64,000 nt of DNA, from the NCBI RefSeq assembly GCF_030811555.1, contig NZ_JAUSQZ010000001.1, positions 1,984,001 to 2,048,000 on the forward strand. The letters are read 5' to 3'. The translations under genes were made by a program, and so were the position numbers. The first letter of the stretch is position 1. Each line of letters opens with the position of its first letter. The notes beneath the pieces were generated by a model. That model was not told the origin of the DNA. It searched no databases and worked only from the letters and a program-made list of their open reading frames with translations. Of the stretch, positions 31,743 through 41,180 are shown one piece after another. Source of the stretch: Kineosporia succinea. Lineage in GTDB: Bacteria > Actinomycetota > Actinomycetes > Actinomycetales > Kineosporiaceae.

Positions 31743-32702
31743 ATGCCCGACGCGCTGACCTCGTATTTCCTGTTCCTGGCCGAGGGGGTCACCGTGGTCG
31801 CTCTGCTGGCGACTCTCGGGGTGGCCCTGGTCACCCTCGGCCGCCCCCGCAAGCCACGATCGCGGCTGCGGGTGAAGAACGTCAGCGAGCACTACGACCA
31901 CCTGCACGACCGGCTGGCCGAGGCGGTGCTGCCGAAGGCGGCGCGCAAGGAACGGCGACGGGCCCGGCGCAGGCCCACCGGCGAGCGGCCCCGGGTGTTC
32001 GTGCTCGACTTCCACGGTGACCTGCGCGCCTCCCGGGTGAAGGGGCTGCGCGAGGAGATCACGGCCGTGCTCGGCCTGGCCACCCCGGACGACGAGGTGG
32101 TGGTGCGCCTGACCAATCCGGGTGGTGCCGTCAGCGACCAGGGGCTGGCCGCGTCGCAGTTGCAGCGGGTGCGTCACCGCGGCGTCCCCCTGACCGTCTG
32201 CGTCGACACCGTCGCGGCCTCGGGCGGCTACATGATGGCCTGTGTGGCGGGGCGCATCGTCGCGGCGCCGTTCGCGGTCGTCGGCTCGATCGGCGTGGTC
32301 TCGTCGGTGCCGAACTTCCACCGCCTGCTCGACCGGCTGGGCATCGACGTGGAGCAGTTCACCGGCGGGCAGTACAAGCGCACCGTGACCATGTTCGGCC
32401 GCAACACCGACGCCGACCGGGCCAAGGTCACCGAGCAGGTCAACGAGATCCACGACCTGTTCAAGGATTTCGTGCACGAGCAGCGGCCCGGCATCGACCT
32501 GGAGCGGGTGGCCACCGGGGAGTACTGGTACGGCACCGACGCTCTCGAGCTGAATCTGGTGGACGAGCTGAGCACCAGCGACGACTACCTGCTGCGGGCC
32601 CGCGAGCGCGCCGACCTGTTCGAGGTCTCGTACACCGTGCCGCGGTCACGGGTGCGGCAGCTCACCGAGGCCGGGCAGGCCGCGGTGGCCCGGTTACGCT
32701 GA
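31743..32702 (+). CDS. S49-family serine protease (SohB/SppA-like)
   Basis: The 319-residue protein has one N-terminal membrane helix (EGVTVVALLATLGVALVTLG), a basic linker and an S49 protease domain. The nucleophile Ser is in TVAASGGYMMACVA and the general-base Lys in FTGGQYKRTVTMFGRN, the Ser-Lys dyad of SohB. These enzymes cut membrane or signal peptides. A leaderless promoter seems to drive it (TAAAAT six bases before ATG). It stands alone, with a sigma-factor gene downstream on the same strand after about 120 bp. Confidence 0.92.
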   Translation: MPDALTSYFLFLAEGVTVVALLATLGVALVTLGRPRKPRSRLRVKNVSEHYDHLHDRLAEAVLPKAARKERRRARRRPTGERPRVFVLDFHGDLRASRVKGLREEITAVLGLATPDDEVVVRLTNPGGAVSDQGLAASQLQRVRHRGVPLTVCVDTVAASGGYMMACVAGRIVAAPFAVVGSIGVVSSVPNFHRLLDRLGIDVEQFTGGQYKRTVTMFGRNTDADRAKVTEQVNEIHDLFKDFVHEQRPGIDLERVATGEYWYGTDALELNLVDELSTSDDYLLRARERADLFEVSYTVPRSRVRQLTEAGQAAVARLR

Positions 32703-32821
32703 CCACGTCCCAGGGGCTTCTGAGAAAACTCGGCCCGGACTGCAACCGCGCCCACCGGCCACGCGTGTTTCCAGGTGTGGATACGACAGCACCGGCCGAC
32801 GCCGGGAGGGAGGTGGGCAGG

Positions 32822-33337
32822 ATGGACGACAAGGGTCTCGACTTCGACGACTTCTACGCCGCCGGCTCCCGTCGGCTCCTGAGCCAGGTCTACGTGATGA
32901 CGGGTGATCTGGGCGCCGCCGAGGATGCCGTCGCGGAGGCGTACGCCCGGGCCTGGCAGAACTGGGGAAGCCTGCAGAAGTACGGCTCGCCCGAGGCCTG
33001 GGTGCGCACGGTGGCCATGCGGACAGCCGTGAGCAGCTGGCGCAAGGCCCGCAACCGTCTGCTGGCTCACCGCCGGGAGCAGTACACCGACCCGATGGCG
33101 CCCTCGCCCGACGCCGACCGCGTGATGCTCGTGCGGGCCCTGCAGAAGGTGCCCGCCCGGCAGAGGCAGGCGCTGGTGCTGCACTTCATCGCCGATCTGC
33201 CCGTGCGGGAGGTGGCCGCGGAGATGCAGGCCTCGGAGGGCACGGTGAAGTCGTGGCTGTCCCGCGGCCGTGCCGCGCTGAAGACCGAACTCGGGGAGTC
33301 CGCCTCCTCGATGCACCGTGGAAGGGGTGAGTACTGA
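32822..33337 (+). CDS. SigE-family ECF RNA polymerase sigma factor
   Basis: The 171-residue protein has sigma region 2 (FDDFYAAGSRRLLSQVYVMT, then AEDAVAEAYARAWQNW) and region 4 (ALQKVPARQRQALVLHFIAD, then EVAAEMQASEGTVKSWLSRG). The layout is that of the actinobacterial SigE-like ECF group. ATG at 32822 follows a purine-rich GGGAGGGAGGTGGGCAGG. The stop overlaps the ATG of the next gene by one base, so a membrane partner is made together with it and may act as its anti-sigma factor. Confidence 0.93.
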   Translation: MDDKGLDFDDFYAAGSRRLLSQVYVMTGDLGAAEDAVAEAYARAWQNWGSLQKYGSPEAWVRTVAMRTAVSSWRKARNRLLAHRREQYTDPMAPSPDADRVMLVRALQKVPARQRQALVLHFIADLPVREVAAEMQASEGTVKSWLSRGRAALKTELGESASSMHRGRGEY

Positions 33338-34110
33338 TGGACGAGACGGAGTACCGGCTCCGGGAACTGCAGGGTGCCGCCGAGCAGTCGGGCCGCTTGC
33401 CGTCGGCGGCCGAGCTGAGACGCCGGGGGGATCGCCGGCGCACGGCGCAGCGGGCCCGGCTGGCCGTGGGCACCTTCGCGGTGGTGGCGGTGATCGCCGG
33501 GGGTGTGACCGCCTGGATCGGACCCGACGACGACCTCGGCCGGGCCGTCCCCGCCGGGCCGGCCACCACGTCCACCGCCGCCCCCCGGCCGACGGGCGAC
33601 GGCACCCCCACCCCCACGAGCTCCACCTCGGGCTCGGCGGTGAAGGTGCCGTCGAAGACCGACGCGCTCACCCGCGACGGCAACGAGCAGTTCTGGATCT
33701 GGGCAGCGGGCGACGGCTCCCGCATGCTGACGTACGGGCCGGAGAGCGGGTTGCTGGACCTCACGAAGGCCGACCGCGAGGAGACCTGGCACGGCTACTC
33801 CGGGCAGATGCTGCTGATCCCAATTCCCGGCACCGACGACGTCTGGGAGATGGCCGACCCGTCCAGCGACGCCGACCTGATGTGCGTGACGGTCGGCGAG
33901 GCCGACTTCCGCACGGAGATCTGCGACGACTCCGACGTCAAGCAGCAGTTCCGGGTGGTGCGATCCGACGACGGCGCGACCTACTCGCTCTCCTCCGTCT
34001 CGAGGGAGCGATCCGGGTCGATGTACGTCACCGCCGACGGCGACAGCCTCACCTGGTCGGGCACCGAGAACGACTCAACGGCCTGGATCTTCGAGGCCGC
34101 CGGCGACTAG
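33337..34110 (+). CDS. Single-pass membrane protein, probable sigma-factor partner
   Basis: The 257-residue protein has a charged cytoplasmic N-terminus of about 40 residues, one membrane helix (ARLAVGTFAVVAVIAGGVTA), a Thr/Pro-rich linker and an extracellular domain of about 150 residues without a family I recognise. It starts at the last base of the sigma-factor gene (TGATG). This layout fits a membrane anti-sigma factor or sensor of the SigE-family groups, but the N-terminus lacks a clear zinc anti-sigma motif. Its 3' end overlaps the convergent VOC gene by 36 bp. Confidence 0.82.
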   Translation: MDETEYRLRELQGAAEQSGRLPSAAELRRRGDRRRTAQRARLAVGTFAVVAVIAGGVTAWIGPDDDLGRAVPAGPATTSTAAPRPTGDGTPTPTSSTSGSAVKVPSKTDALTRDGNEQFWIWAAGDGSRMLTYGPESGLLDLTKADREETWHGYSGQMLLIPIPGTDDVWEMADPSSDADLMCVTVGEADFRTEICDDSDVKQQFRVVRSDDGATYSLSSVSRERSGSMYVTADGDSLTWSGTENDSTAWIFEAAGD

Positions 34111-34485
34111 TTCGGCCTCGAAACCGTCACTGTTCTCGAGGTACCCGGCATAGACCTGGGGGCCGCCCGCGTGGGGATACTTCTCCGCGAAGAGCGGCCT
34201 CCAGCCGTGCCCGGGCGCGTTCTCCATCAGGGCATCGACCTGCTCGGGGGTACCACTCTGAAAGGCCAGGTGATTCAGCCCGGGTCGCAGGCGCTCGTGC
34301 CGGTCGGCCGACAGGGCCGGGCTCTGCTCGATCACCAGGTAGGTGCCGTTACGGCTCCAGCTGCGCCCGGCGGGCCAGTCCTGGAACTGCTCGTAGCCGA
34401 GTTCACCGAGCAGCCAACCCCATTCGGCCACTCCCCGGGCCAGGTCGGGCACCCAGAGTTCGACGTGGTGCAGGGCCCCGCGCAT
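34075..34485 (-). CDS. VOC-family (glyoxalase/dioxygenase fold) protein
   Basis: The 136-residue protein has the vicinal-oxygen-chelate pattern: HHVELWVPDLARGVAEWGW at the start, YLVIEQSP, then GLNHLAFQSGTPEQVDALME and VYAGYLENSDGFEAELVA. The His and Glu residues of these segments are the usual metal ligands. The reaction is unknown. ATG at 34485 has GGAG six bases upstream; the ATG at 34491 would overlap it. The end overlaps the membrane-protein gene on the other strand. Confidence 0.88.
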   Translation of the reverse strand: MRGALHHVELWVPDLARGVAEWGWLLGELGYEQFQDWPAGRSWSRNGTYLVIEQSPALSADRHERLRPGLNHLAFQSGTPEQVDALMENAPGHGWRPLFAEKYPHAGGPQVYAGYLENSDGFEAELVAGGLEDPGR

Positions 34486-34502
34486 GCGCATCTCCTCGGT
34501 CA

Positions 34503-34541
34503 GGATCGTGCAGACTCTCGCGCGGAGAGTCTGCACGATCC
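34503..34541. terminator. Perfect 17-bp hairpin after acs
   Basis: The arms 34503-34519 and 34525-34541 are perfectly complementary around a GCGCG loop. It lies 13 bp downstream of the acs stop. There is no T tract. Confidence 0.75.
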
Positions 34542-34553
34542 CGGCAGACGCTG

Positions 34554-36512
<1,959 letters not shown>

Positions 36513-36637
36513 CGGATCCCCTTCTCCAAGCGTCTTCGCGTGTGTTCGTGGGTCTTCTGGTGTGGCCGTGCTCACCCTGACCCTAATCGTCCCCGCCCGG
36601 TGGCGACATGGGTGTGGTGATCCCCTCTCCGGCGATC

Positions 36638-36676
36638 GTTCCCCGCCGTGGTTCCCCGCCCTGGTTCCCCGCCTTG
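36638..36676. repeat. Three 13-bp tandem repeats upstream of acs
   Basis: gttccccgccgtg, gttccccgccctg and gttccccgccttg follow each other in the 319-bp gap between acs and the LytTR gene. No gene was seen in this gap. Confidence 0.8.
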
Positions 36677-36771
36677 GTTCGTGGCCGTGTCCCCACCTCG
36701 GTGCCTGCGTGTCCGCATCCGGTTCGCCACCGCGTCCTCAAGCAGTGCCCGTTCTCCTCCCGCCCCGGCAC

Positions 36772-36812
36772 AGACACACCCCCTATACCCAATGGGTATA
36801 GGGGGTGTGTCT
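36772..36812. terminator. Perfect inverted repeat with 20-bp arms after the LytTR gene
   Basis: Arms 36772-36791 and 36793-36812 pair completely around a single central A. It begins 20 bp past the LytTR stop and is AT-richer in its middle (CTATACCC). It may end that transcript; the unusual perfection also suits a protein-binding palindrome. Confidence 0.65.
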
Positions 36813-36831
36813 CCGCTCAGCGATGCGGGAT

Positions 36832-37665
36832 TCAGCCGACGTCGGCCACACGATGCTGCTGGGGGCGAGCCTCGACCCGCGGCGGCGCCTCACCGGCACC
36901 GGCCAGCAGGACCTCACGCACGTGCCGGCCCTGACGCCGGCTCACCTGCAGCGTTCGTCCCCGCAGACGTACCCGCATCCGACCGCCCACGGTGCGCACC
37001 TCGTCCACATGCGGCAGCGCGACCATCGTGCTGCGGTGGATGCGCAGGAAGCCGTAGGGCTCCCACCGCTCTTCGAGAGTGCTGAGGGGCACCCGGATCA
37101 GGTGACTGCCACTGGCCGTGTGAAGCCGGGCATAGTCGCCCTGGGCCTGCACGAACAGGATCTGCGAGCGCCGGATGAACCGCGTGACACCCGCCAGCTC
37201 GACCGCGATGGTCTCGTCGGTGGAGGCCGCCACCGTGCGCCGCACCGCATCGGCCAGCCGCTCGGCCGTCACCGGCTTGTCCACGTACTCGACCGAGTCC
37301 AGCTCGAACGAACGCGGTGGATGCTGCCGGGCCGGCACCGTGAACACCAGGTGCGGATGCCGGTCGATGCGGGCGAGAGCACGGGCCAGGTGCGGCCCGT
37401 CCAGCCCGGGGGTGGACACGTCGCAGACCAGCAGGTCCACCGGGTCGTCGCGGAGTATCTGCAGTGCGCCCGCGCGGTTTCGCGTGGTGCGCACAGCACT
37501 GATCCGCGGATCAGCCCGGAGGAACTGGGTCATCCGGGCGAGTGCCGCTCCGTCCGGGTCCACGATGAGTGCCCGCAGCGGAGTCGGGTCCGGGGGATGG
37601 GTCCATCGCGGACCACTAGTTCTACCCCGACCAATTGCCGTCACGTTCCCAGGCGCCGTTGCCAT
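36832..37665 (-). CDS. LytTR-family response regulator
   Basis: The 277-residue protein has a receiver domain (ALIVDPDG acidic pocket, phospho-acceptor Asp in LLVCDVSTPGLDG, Thr in LVFTVPAR, Lys in VEYVDKPV) and a C-terminal LytTR DNA-binding domain (RRSQILFVQAQGDYARLHT, GFLRIHRSTMVALPHVDEV). No kinase gene is adjacent. ATG at 37665 was chosen because TACTCT lies seven bases upstream, a leaderless pattern; the frame is open to 37716. It is divergent from a GtrA-like gene. Confidence 0.88.
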   Translation of the reverse strand: MATAPGNVTAIGRGRTSGPRWTHPPDPTPLRALIVDPDGAALARMTQFLRADPRISAVRTTRNRAGALQILRDDPVDLLVCDVSTPGLDGPHLARALARIDRHPHLVFTVPARQHPPRSFELDSVEYVDKPVTAERLADAVRRTVAASTDETIAVELAGVTRFIRRSQILFVQAQGDYARLHTASGSHLIRVPLSTLEERWEPYGFLRIHRSTMVALPHVDEVRTVGGRMRVRLRGRTLQVSRRQGRHVREVLLAGAGEAPPRVEARPQQHRVADVG

Positions 37666-37672
37666 GTGTCCA

Positions 37673-37678
37673 AGAGTA
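37673..37678 (-). promoter_or_regulatory. -10 element for a leaderless LytTR mRNA
   Basis: TACTCT on the minus strand is followed by seven bases and ATG at 37665, which supports that start. Confidence 0.5.
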
Positions 37679-37763
37679 AGGACGCACAGTGCCTCTGTGA
37701 ACCTATGAATTTCCATAAGTCACACACAGACGACTTTGAGTTTCGCGGCGCACCCTCGTTGTC

Positions 37764-38240
37764 ATGACCGCACCGATGAGCACGGACTTCCCCACGGGCA
37801 CCGGTGGATCCTACGAACGGGCAGGTCAGAGGCGTCGCACCCTGGGGCAGCTGATCCGTTTCGCCGGAGTCGGAGTGGTCAGCACCCTGGCCTACTCGCT
37901 GCTCTACCTGATCCTGCGAACTTTCCTGAACTCCTTCGCCGCGAACACCCTGGCCCTCCTGATCACCGCCGTGGCCAACACCGCAGCCAACCGGAGGGTC
38001 ACGTTCGGGGTCAGGGGCAACCAGGGCCTGGCCGGCGACCACGCCGTCGGGCTGCTGGCCTTCGCCGTCGGGCTCGGCCTGACCAACGGCTCGCTCTTCC
38101 TCGTGCACTGGGCCGGCGTCGAGGCGCACTGGGTCGAGGTGGTGGTGCTGACGGTGGCCAACGCCGTGTCGACGGTGCTGCGGTTCATCGCCCTGCGACT
38201 ACGTCTCCCCCGCACGGCCGGGTCCCACGCGCTGCCGTAG
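37764..38240 (+). CDS. GtrA-family membrane protein
   Basis: The 158-residue protein has four predicted membrane helices in the GtrA arrangement: GQLIRFAGVGVVSTLAYSLL, then an AANTLALLITAVANTAANRR stretch with the family's N-R-x-x-T-F (NRRVTF), and two further helices to residue 150. GtrA proteins are thought to flip polyprenyl-linked sugars for cell-surface glycans. No glycosyltransferase gene is adjacent, so the sugar is unknown. It is divergent from the LytTR gene. No clear ribosome binding site precedes ATG 37764. Confidence 0.88.
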   Translation: MTAPMSTDFPTGTGGSYERAGQRRRTLGQLIRFAGVGVVSTLAYSLLYLILRTFLNSFAANTLALLITAVANTAANRRVTFGVRGNQGLAGDHAVGLLAFAVGLGLTNGSLFLVHWAGVEAHWVEVVVLTVANAVSTVLRFIALRLRLPRTAGSHALP

Positions 38241-38326
38241 AGCACGCGCTGCCGTGGGGCAGGCACTGCCGTGGAGCGCGTCGATGCCGTGGAGCACACC
38301 GGCGCGGGGTCCCGGACGGACTTCCG

Positions 38327-38332
38327 TAGGCT
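38327..38332 (+). promoter_or_regulatory. -10 element for a leaderless Fic-like mRNA
   Basis: TAGGCT is followed by six bases and GTG at 38339. Confidence 0.5.
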
Positions 38333-38338
38333 CCGGCT

Positions 38339-39184
38339 GTGACGTCTTCCCTCGCCGAGAGCCTGGCCGCACTGGAGAACCTGCCGGGAGTGGCCGGGGC
38401 GGTGCAGTCGGCCCGCACGGCCTGCACGGAGATCCGCTGGCACAACGCCCTGCGCCGGCGCTCGGCCGAGGCCCGCGCGGAGGCCACGGTGCGCTCGGCC
38501 CGCAGCTCCGCCGCACTGGAGGGAGCCCGCTACCCGGTCGACCTCGTGCGCGACGTGGCCCGGGGTGCGGCCGAGTTGCCCTCCGACGGCTCCGGGCGAC
38601 TGGCCCAGGCCGCCGTGCGCGTCTACTCCGAGGCCGCCCTGCTCGAGAAGTCGCTGTCCCAGGCTCCCGCCCAGGCCCTGGCCCGGCTGCACCTCGCGGC
38701 CGCCGGAGGACTGCTGCCCGGCGACCAGGTGGGCCGGCCCCGGCAGGGCACCGAACTGCCGTCGGACGGGATCGGCGACCCCGCGGGCGCCCCGATCGGC
38801 GCCGAGCTGTCGGGGCGCCTCACCGGCATCACCGGCCTGCTGTCCGCCCCCGCCTCGGCCCCGGCGCTCGTGGTGGCCGCGCTGGTGCACGCCGAGATCC
38901 TCACCGCCCGGCCGTTCGTGGCGGGCAACGGCCTGGTCGCCCGGGGACTGGCGCACGCCGTGATGATCGGGCGCGGCCTCGACCCGATGGGCGTGGTGGT
39001 CTGGGAGGCAGCACATCTCGACGCCGGTCCGGATTACCATCGCCGGCTCCAGGCGTACACGAGCGGGCGTGTGGACGCGGTGGCGGACTGGCTGATCCAC
39101 TGCGCCGACGCCGTGGTCAAGGGGGCCGGGGAAGGTCGCGTCGTCTGCGACGCGGTCACCGCGGGACGCGTCACCCGGTCCTGA
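38339..39184 (+). CDS. Degenerate Fic-domain protein
   Basis: The 281-residue protein follows the Fic fold, with an N-terminal helical part (SARSSAALEGARYPVDLVRD, which resembles the inhibitory-helix region) and the active-site region HAEILTARPFVAGNGLVARG. In active Fic enzymes this reads HPFxxGNGR; here the catalytic His is replaced (ARPF) and the Arg is Leu. AMP transfer is therefore unlikely. Related degenerate Fic proteins lie next to the same HAD phosphatase gene in other actinobacteria. GTG at 38339 has TAGGCT six bases upstream. Confidence 0.8.
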   Translation: MTSSLAESLAALENLPGVAGAVQSARTACTEIRWHNALRRRSAEARAEATVRSARSSAALEGARYPVDLVRDVARGAAELPSDGSGRLAQAAVRVYSEAALLEKSLSQAPAQALARLHLAAAGGLLPGDQVGRPRQGTELPSDGIGDPAGAPIGAELSGRLTGITGLLSAPASAPALVVAALVHAEILTARPFVAGNGLVARGLAHAVMIGRGLDPMGVVVWEAAHLDAGPDYHRRLQAYTSGRVDAVADWLIHCADAVVKGAGEGRVVCDAVTAGRVTRS

Positions 39185-39525
39185 AACCTTCCCATTCCGG
39201 AACGAAAGTGCTTGACGCCGAGGTGCGTTCGTCGTCCATTGCTTGAATGTTCGACGAAAATGGTCACCGGCGTGGACTACTCGACCAACCGCTCGTCGCA
39301 CGAACGGCGGCTACTCATGGGTAAGCCTGTTGCGGCCCGGCTTCGGGGAGTAGACCTGTCACCACGAACCGGGAACCGGCTCCACACCCGAGGTTTCCGG
39401 ATCCACACGGACAGCACGGCAGTTCGGTACCCACGCGCGAGCAGTCCTCGTGAGGACCCGTCAGGGTGGGCTTGCCCACCCGGCGAATTGACCTTGCGCG
39501 CCTGGTAGCCGAACACCGTGCTCCT
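39185..39525. other. 341-bp region without a recognised gene
   Basis: Short open frames exist on both strands (for example from 39317 on the plus strand) but have no ribosome binding site or recognisable product. I see no tRNA or clear structured RNA. Confidence 0.5.
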
Positions 39526-39560
39526 GGGTGGCGGCGCCCGGCTGCGGGGCGCCGCCACCC
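39526..39560. terminator. Hairpin downstream of the HAD phosphatase
   Basis: GGGTGGCGGCGCCC (39526-39539) pairs with GGGCGCCGCCACCC (39547-39560). It lies 66 bp after the HAD stop on the minus strand. Confidence 0.75.
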
Positions 39561-39625
39561 GTCACATCGTGACCCCCGTCAGAGGATTCGAGGTGATGCG
39601 TGAAAGAGCCTGACCGAGAACAGTT

Positions 39626-40462
39626 CTACTGCTCCGGCCGGGAGGGCGCCCGACGCACGCGGGCTTCCTCCCGGCCGGACGGCCGTCGGGCCGTCTCCCG
39701 GCGGCGATTGCCGTACCAGACCAGGCCGGCCGCGACTCCCGCGGCGGCGGTGCCGAGTGCCGCGGTGCTCTGGGCCGGGAACTTCGGGCGCAGGCTGATC
39801 GGCCGCACGAAGTCCTGAACCGGCCAGTCCCGCAGCAACGCCTCGCGCCGCAGCCCCTTGTCCGGGTTGACCACGACCGGATGGCCGACCGTCTCGAGCA
39901 TCGGCAGGTCGGTGATCGAGTCGCTGTAGGCGTAGCAGTCCTCGAGCCGGTAGCCCCGCTCGGCAGCCAGCTCACGGATCGCCTCGGCCTTGTTCGCACC
40001 GTAGGCGTAGTACTCGATGTCGCCGGTGTATCGCCCCTCCGCGATCACCATGCGGGTGGCCACGACGTGGTCGACACCGAGCAGGGCACCGATCGGCTCG
40101 ACCAGCTCGACCCCCGAGGCCGACACGATCACCACGTCACGCCCGGCCGCCCGGTGCTCGGCGATGAGCGCGGTGGCCTCCTCGTAGACGATGGGCACGA
40201 TCAGCTCGCCGATCGTGGTGGCGACGATGTCGCGCACCTGCTGCACCTCCCAGCCGACGACCATGCGCGAGACCTGCTCGCGGAGGCGTTCCATCTGGGT
40301 GTGATCAGCGCCACTCGCGTGGTAGAAGAAGTGGGCGTAGGCACTGCGGAGCATCGCGGAGCGCGTCAGCAACCCACCCGCCTGCAGGGGCCGGGAGAAG
40401 GCCACCGTGCTGGACCGCGCGATCACCGTCTTGTCCAGGTCGAAGAACGCCGCCTCAGCCAT
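39626..40462 (-). CDS. HAD-IB family phosphatase (SerB-like)
   Basis: The 278-residue protein has HAD motif I FFDLDKTVIARSS at the start, motif II VIVSASG, the motif III Lys in ANKAEAIRELA and motif IV YAYSDSITDLPMLE. Members of this subgroup dephosphorylate phosphoserine-like or lysophospholipid substrates; which one here is unknown. A C-terminal hydrophobic stretch (STAALGTAAAGVAAGLVWYG) may anchor it to the membrane. It has the position of Rv3661 in mycobacteria, next to the 6C RNA and ssd. The ATG at 40462 is preceded by TATCCT seven bases upstream. Confidence 0.93.
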   Translation of the reverse strand: MAEAAFFDLDKTVIARSSTVAFSRPLQAGGLLTRSAMLRSAYAHFFYHASGADHTQMERLREQVSRMVVGWEVQQVRDIVATTIGELIVPIVYEEATALIAEHRAAGRDVVIVSASGVELVEPIGALLGVDHVVATRMVIAEGRYTGDIEYYAYGANKAEAIRELAAERGYRLEDCYAYSDSITDLPMLETVGHPVVVNPDKGLRREALLRDWPVQDFVRPISLRPKFPAQSTAALGTAAAGVAAGLVWYGNRRRETARRPSGREEARVRRAPSRPEQ

Positions 40463-40469
40463 GCCGCTC

Positions 40470-40475
40470 AGGATA
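40470..40475 (-). promoter_or_regulatory. -10 element for a leaderless HAD phosphatase mRNA
   Basis: TATCCT on the minus strand is followed by seven bases and ATG at 40462. Confidence 0.5.
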
Positions 40476-40694
40476 GGCGCACCCGGAAATCACCCGACGT
40501 ACAGGCTTGACCGCTTTGTGCAAGGACTTTCATCGCGCCCGACCTGGACGGGATGATCCGGAATGCCGTCGACACAGTGTGATCACTCGTAGCAGAACTC
40601 CTTTCGAGTGTGACACAAAGTACTTGGCCGTGACCGGAACGGCCCTTTACCTGTCTCTTTCCTGTCGAGTTGCCGCCGTCCGGTGGCGTAGGTG

Positions 40695-40722
40695 TTGCAC
40701 TCGACGCCACAGGGGGTACAGA
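40695..40722 (+). promoter_or_regulatory. Promoter of the 6C RNA
   Basis: TTGCAC (40695-40700), a 16-base spacer and TACAGA (40717-40722) lie just before the structured RNA. Confidence 0.6.
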
Positions 40723-40727
40723 CTGAC

Positions 40728-40829
40728 GTTGCCGGCTTAATTGCCGTGCCCGCCCGGTCCGACTCCTCCCCCCCGAGCCGGACCGGCCAGACGGCCCCCG
40801 CTCCCCCCCAGCGGGGGCCGTCGCCTTTT
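40728..40829 (+). ncRNA. 6C small RNA (actinobacterial, B11-like)
   Basis: Two hairpins each expose a run of seven cytosines in the loop, the defining trait of 6C RNA. Stem 1 pairs CCGGTCCG (40754-40761) with CGGACCGG (40779-40786). Stem 2 pairs ACGGCCCCCGC (40791-40801) with GCGGGGGCCGT (40811-40821) and is followed by CGCCTTTT, so it doubles as the terminator. The place between the HAD phosphatase and ssd genes is the same as for B11 in Mycobacterium tuberculosis. C-rich loops of this RNA are thought to pair with G-rich ribosome binding sites. The 5' end is estimated from the promoter. Confidence 0.92.
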
Positions 40830-41180
40830 GCCCTCGTCGATCGACGGCTTGAGGACGCTTCGGGAGGCTCGGGCGGCAGCCTCACCTCTCCCTTCCGGCT
40901 GGTTCCCTGGCCCGGTGCCATTCGTGATCACGAAAAGGCTCATGGGGGCGGACTTGTGGGCATTCGGATTCCTTCGACCGGTTCTTTCCCCAGGGCGCGC
41001 TTTCTGACGGGTAGGGCCTGCGACCGGGGAGCCTGACACCGGAGGGTTCCGCCAGGCCGGGCCTTTACGCCGAGCCACCTTTTCCGGACCGGCTTTCCAC
41101 AGGCAGGCACGACGGTGGGTTTGTCCACAGCGCCGGTCGGGTGAGCGCGGGGTCGGGGGTTGCTGGCGGAGCGTGGCGGC
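40830..41180. other. 351-bp region between 6C RNA and ssd
   Basis: No convincing gene. One TTGTCCACA (41121-41129) matches a DnaA box and a TTTCCACA lies near 41094, but no cluster is present. The promoter of the ssd-tad operon should be here. Confidence 0.5.

Noticed and set aside
39212-39558. Open frames on both strands between the Fic-like and HAD genes
   Set aside because: They lack ribosome binding sites and leaderless signals, have no recognisable domain and overlap a terminator hairpin.
41094-41129. DnaA-box-like sequences (TTTCCACA, TTGTCCACA), possible origin
   Set aside because: Only one exact box is present, with no cluster, no AT-rich unwinding region and no dnaA or dnaN genes nearby.
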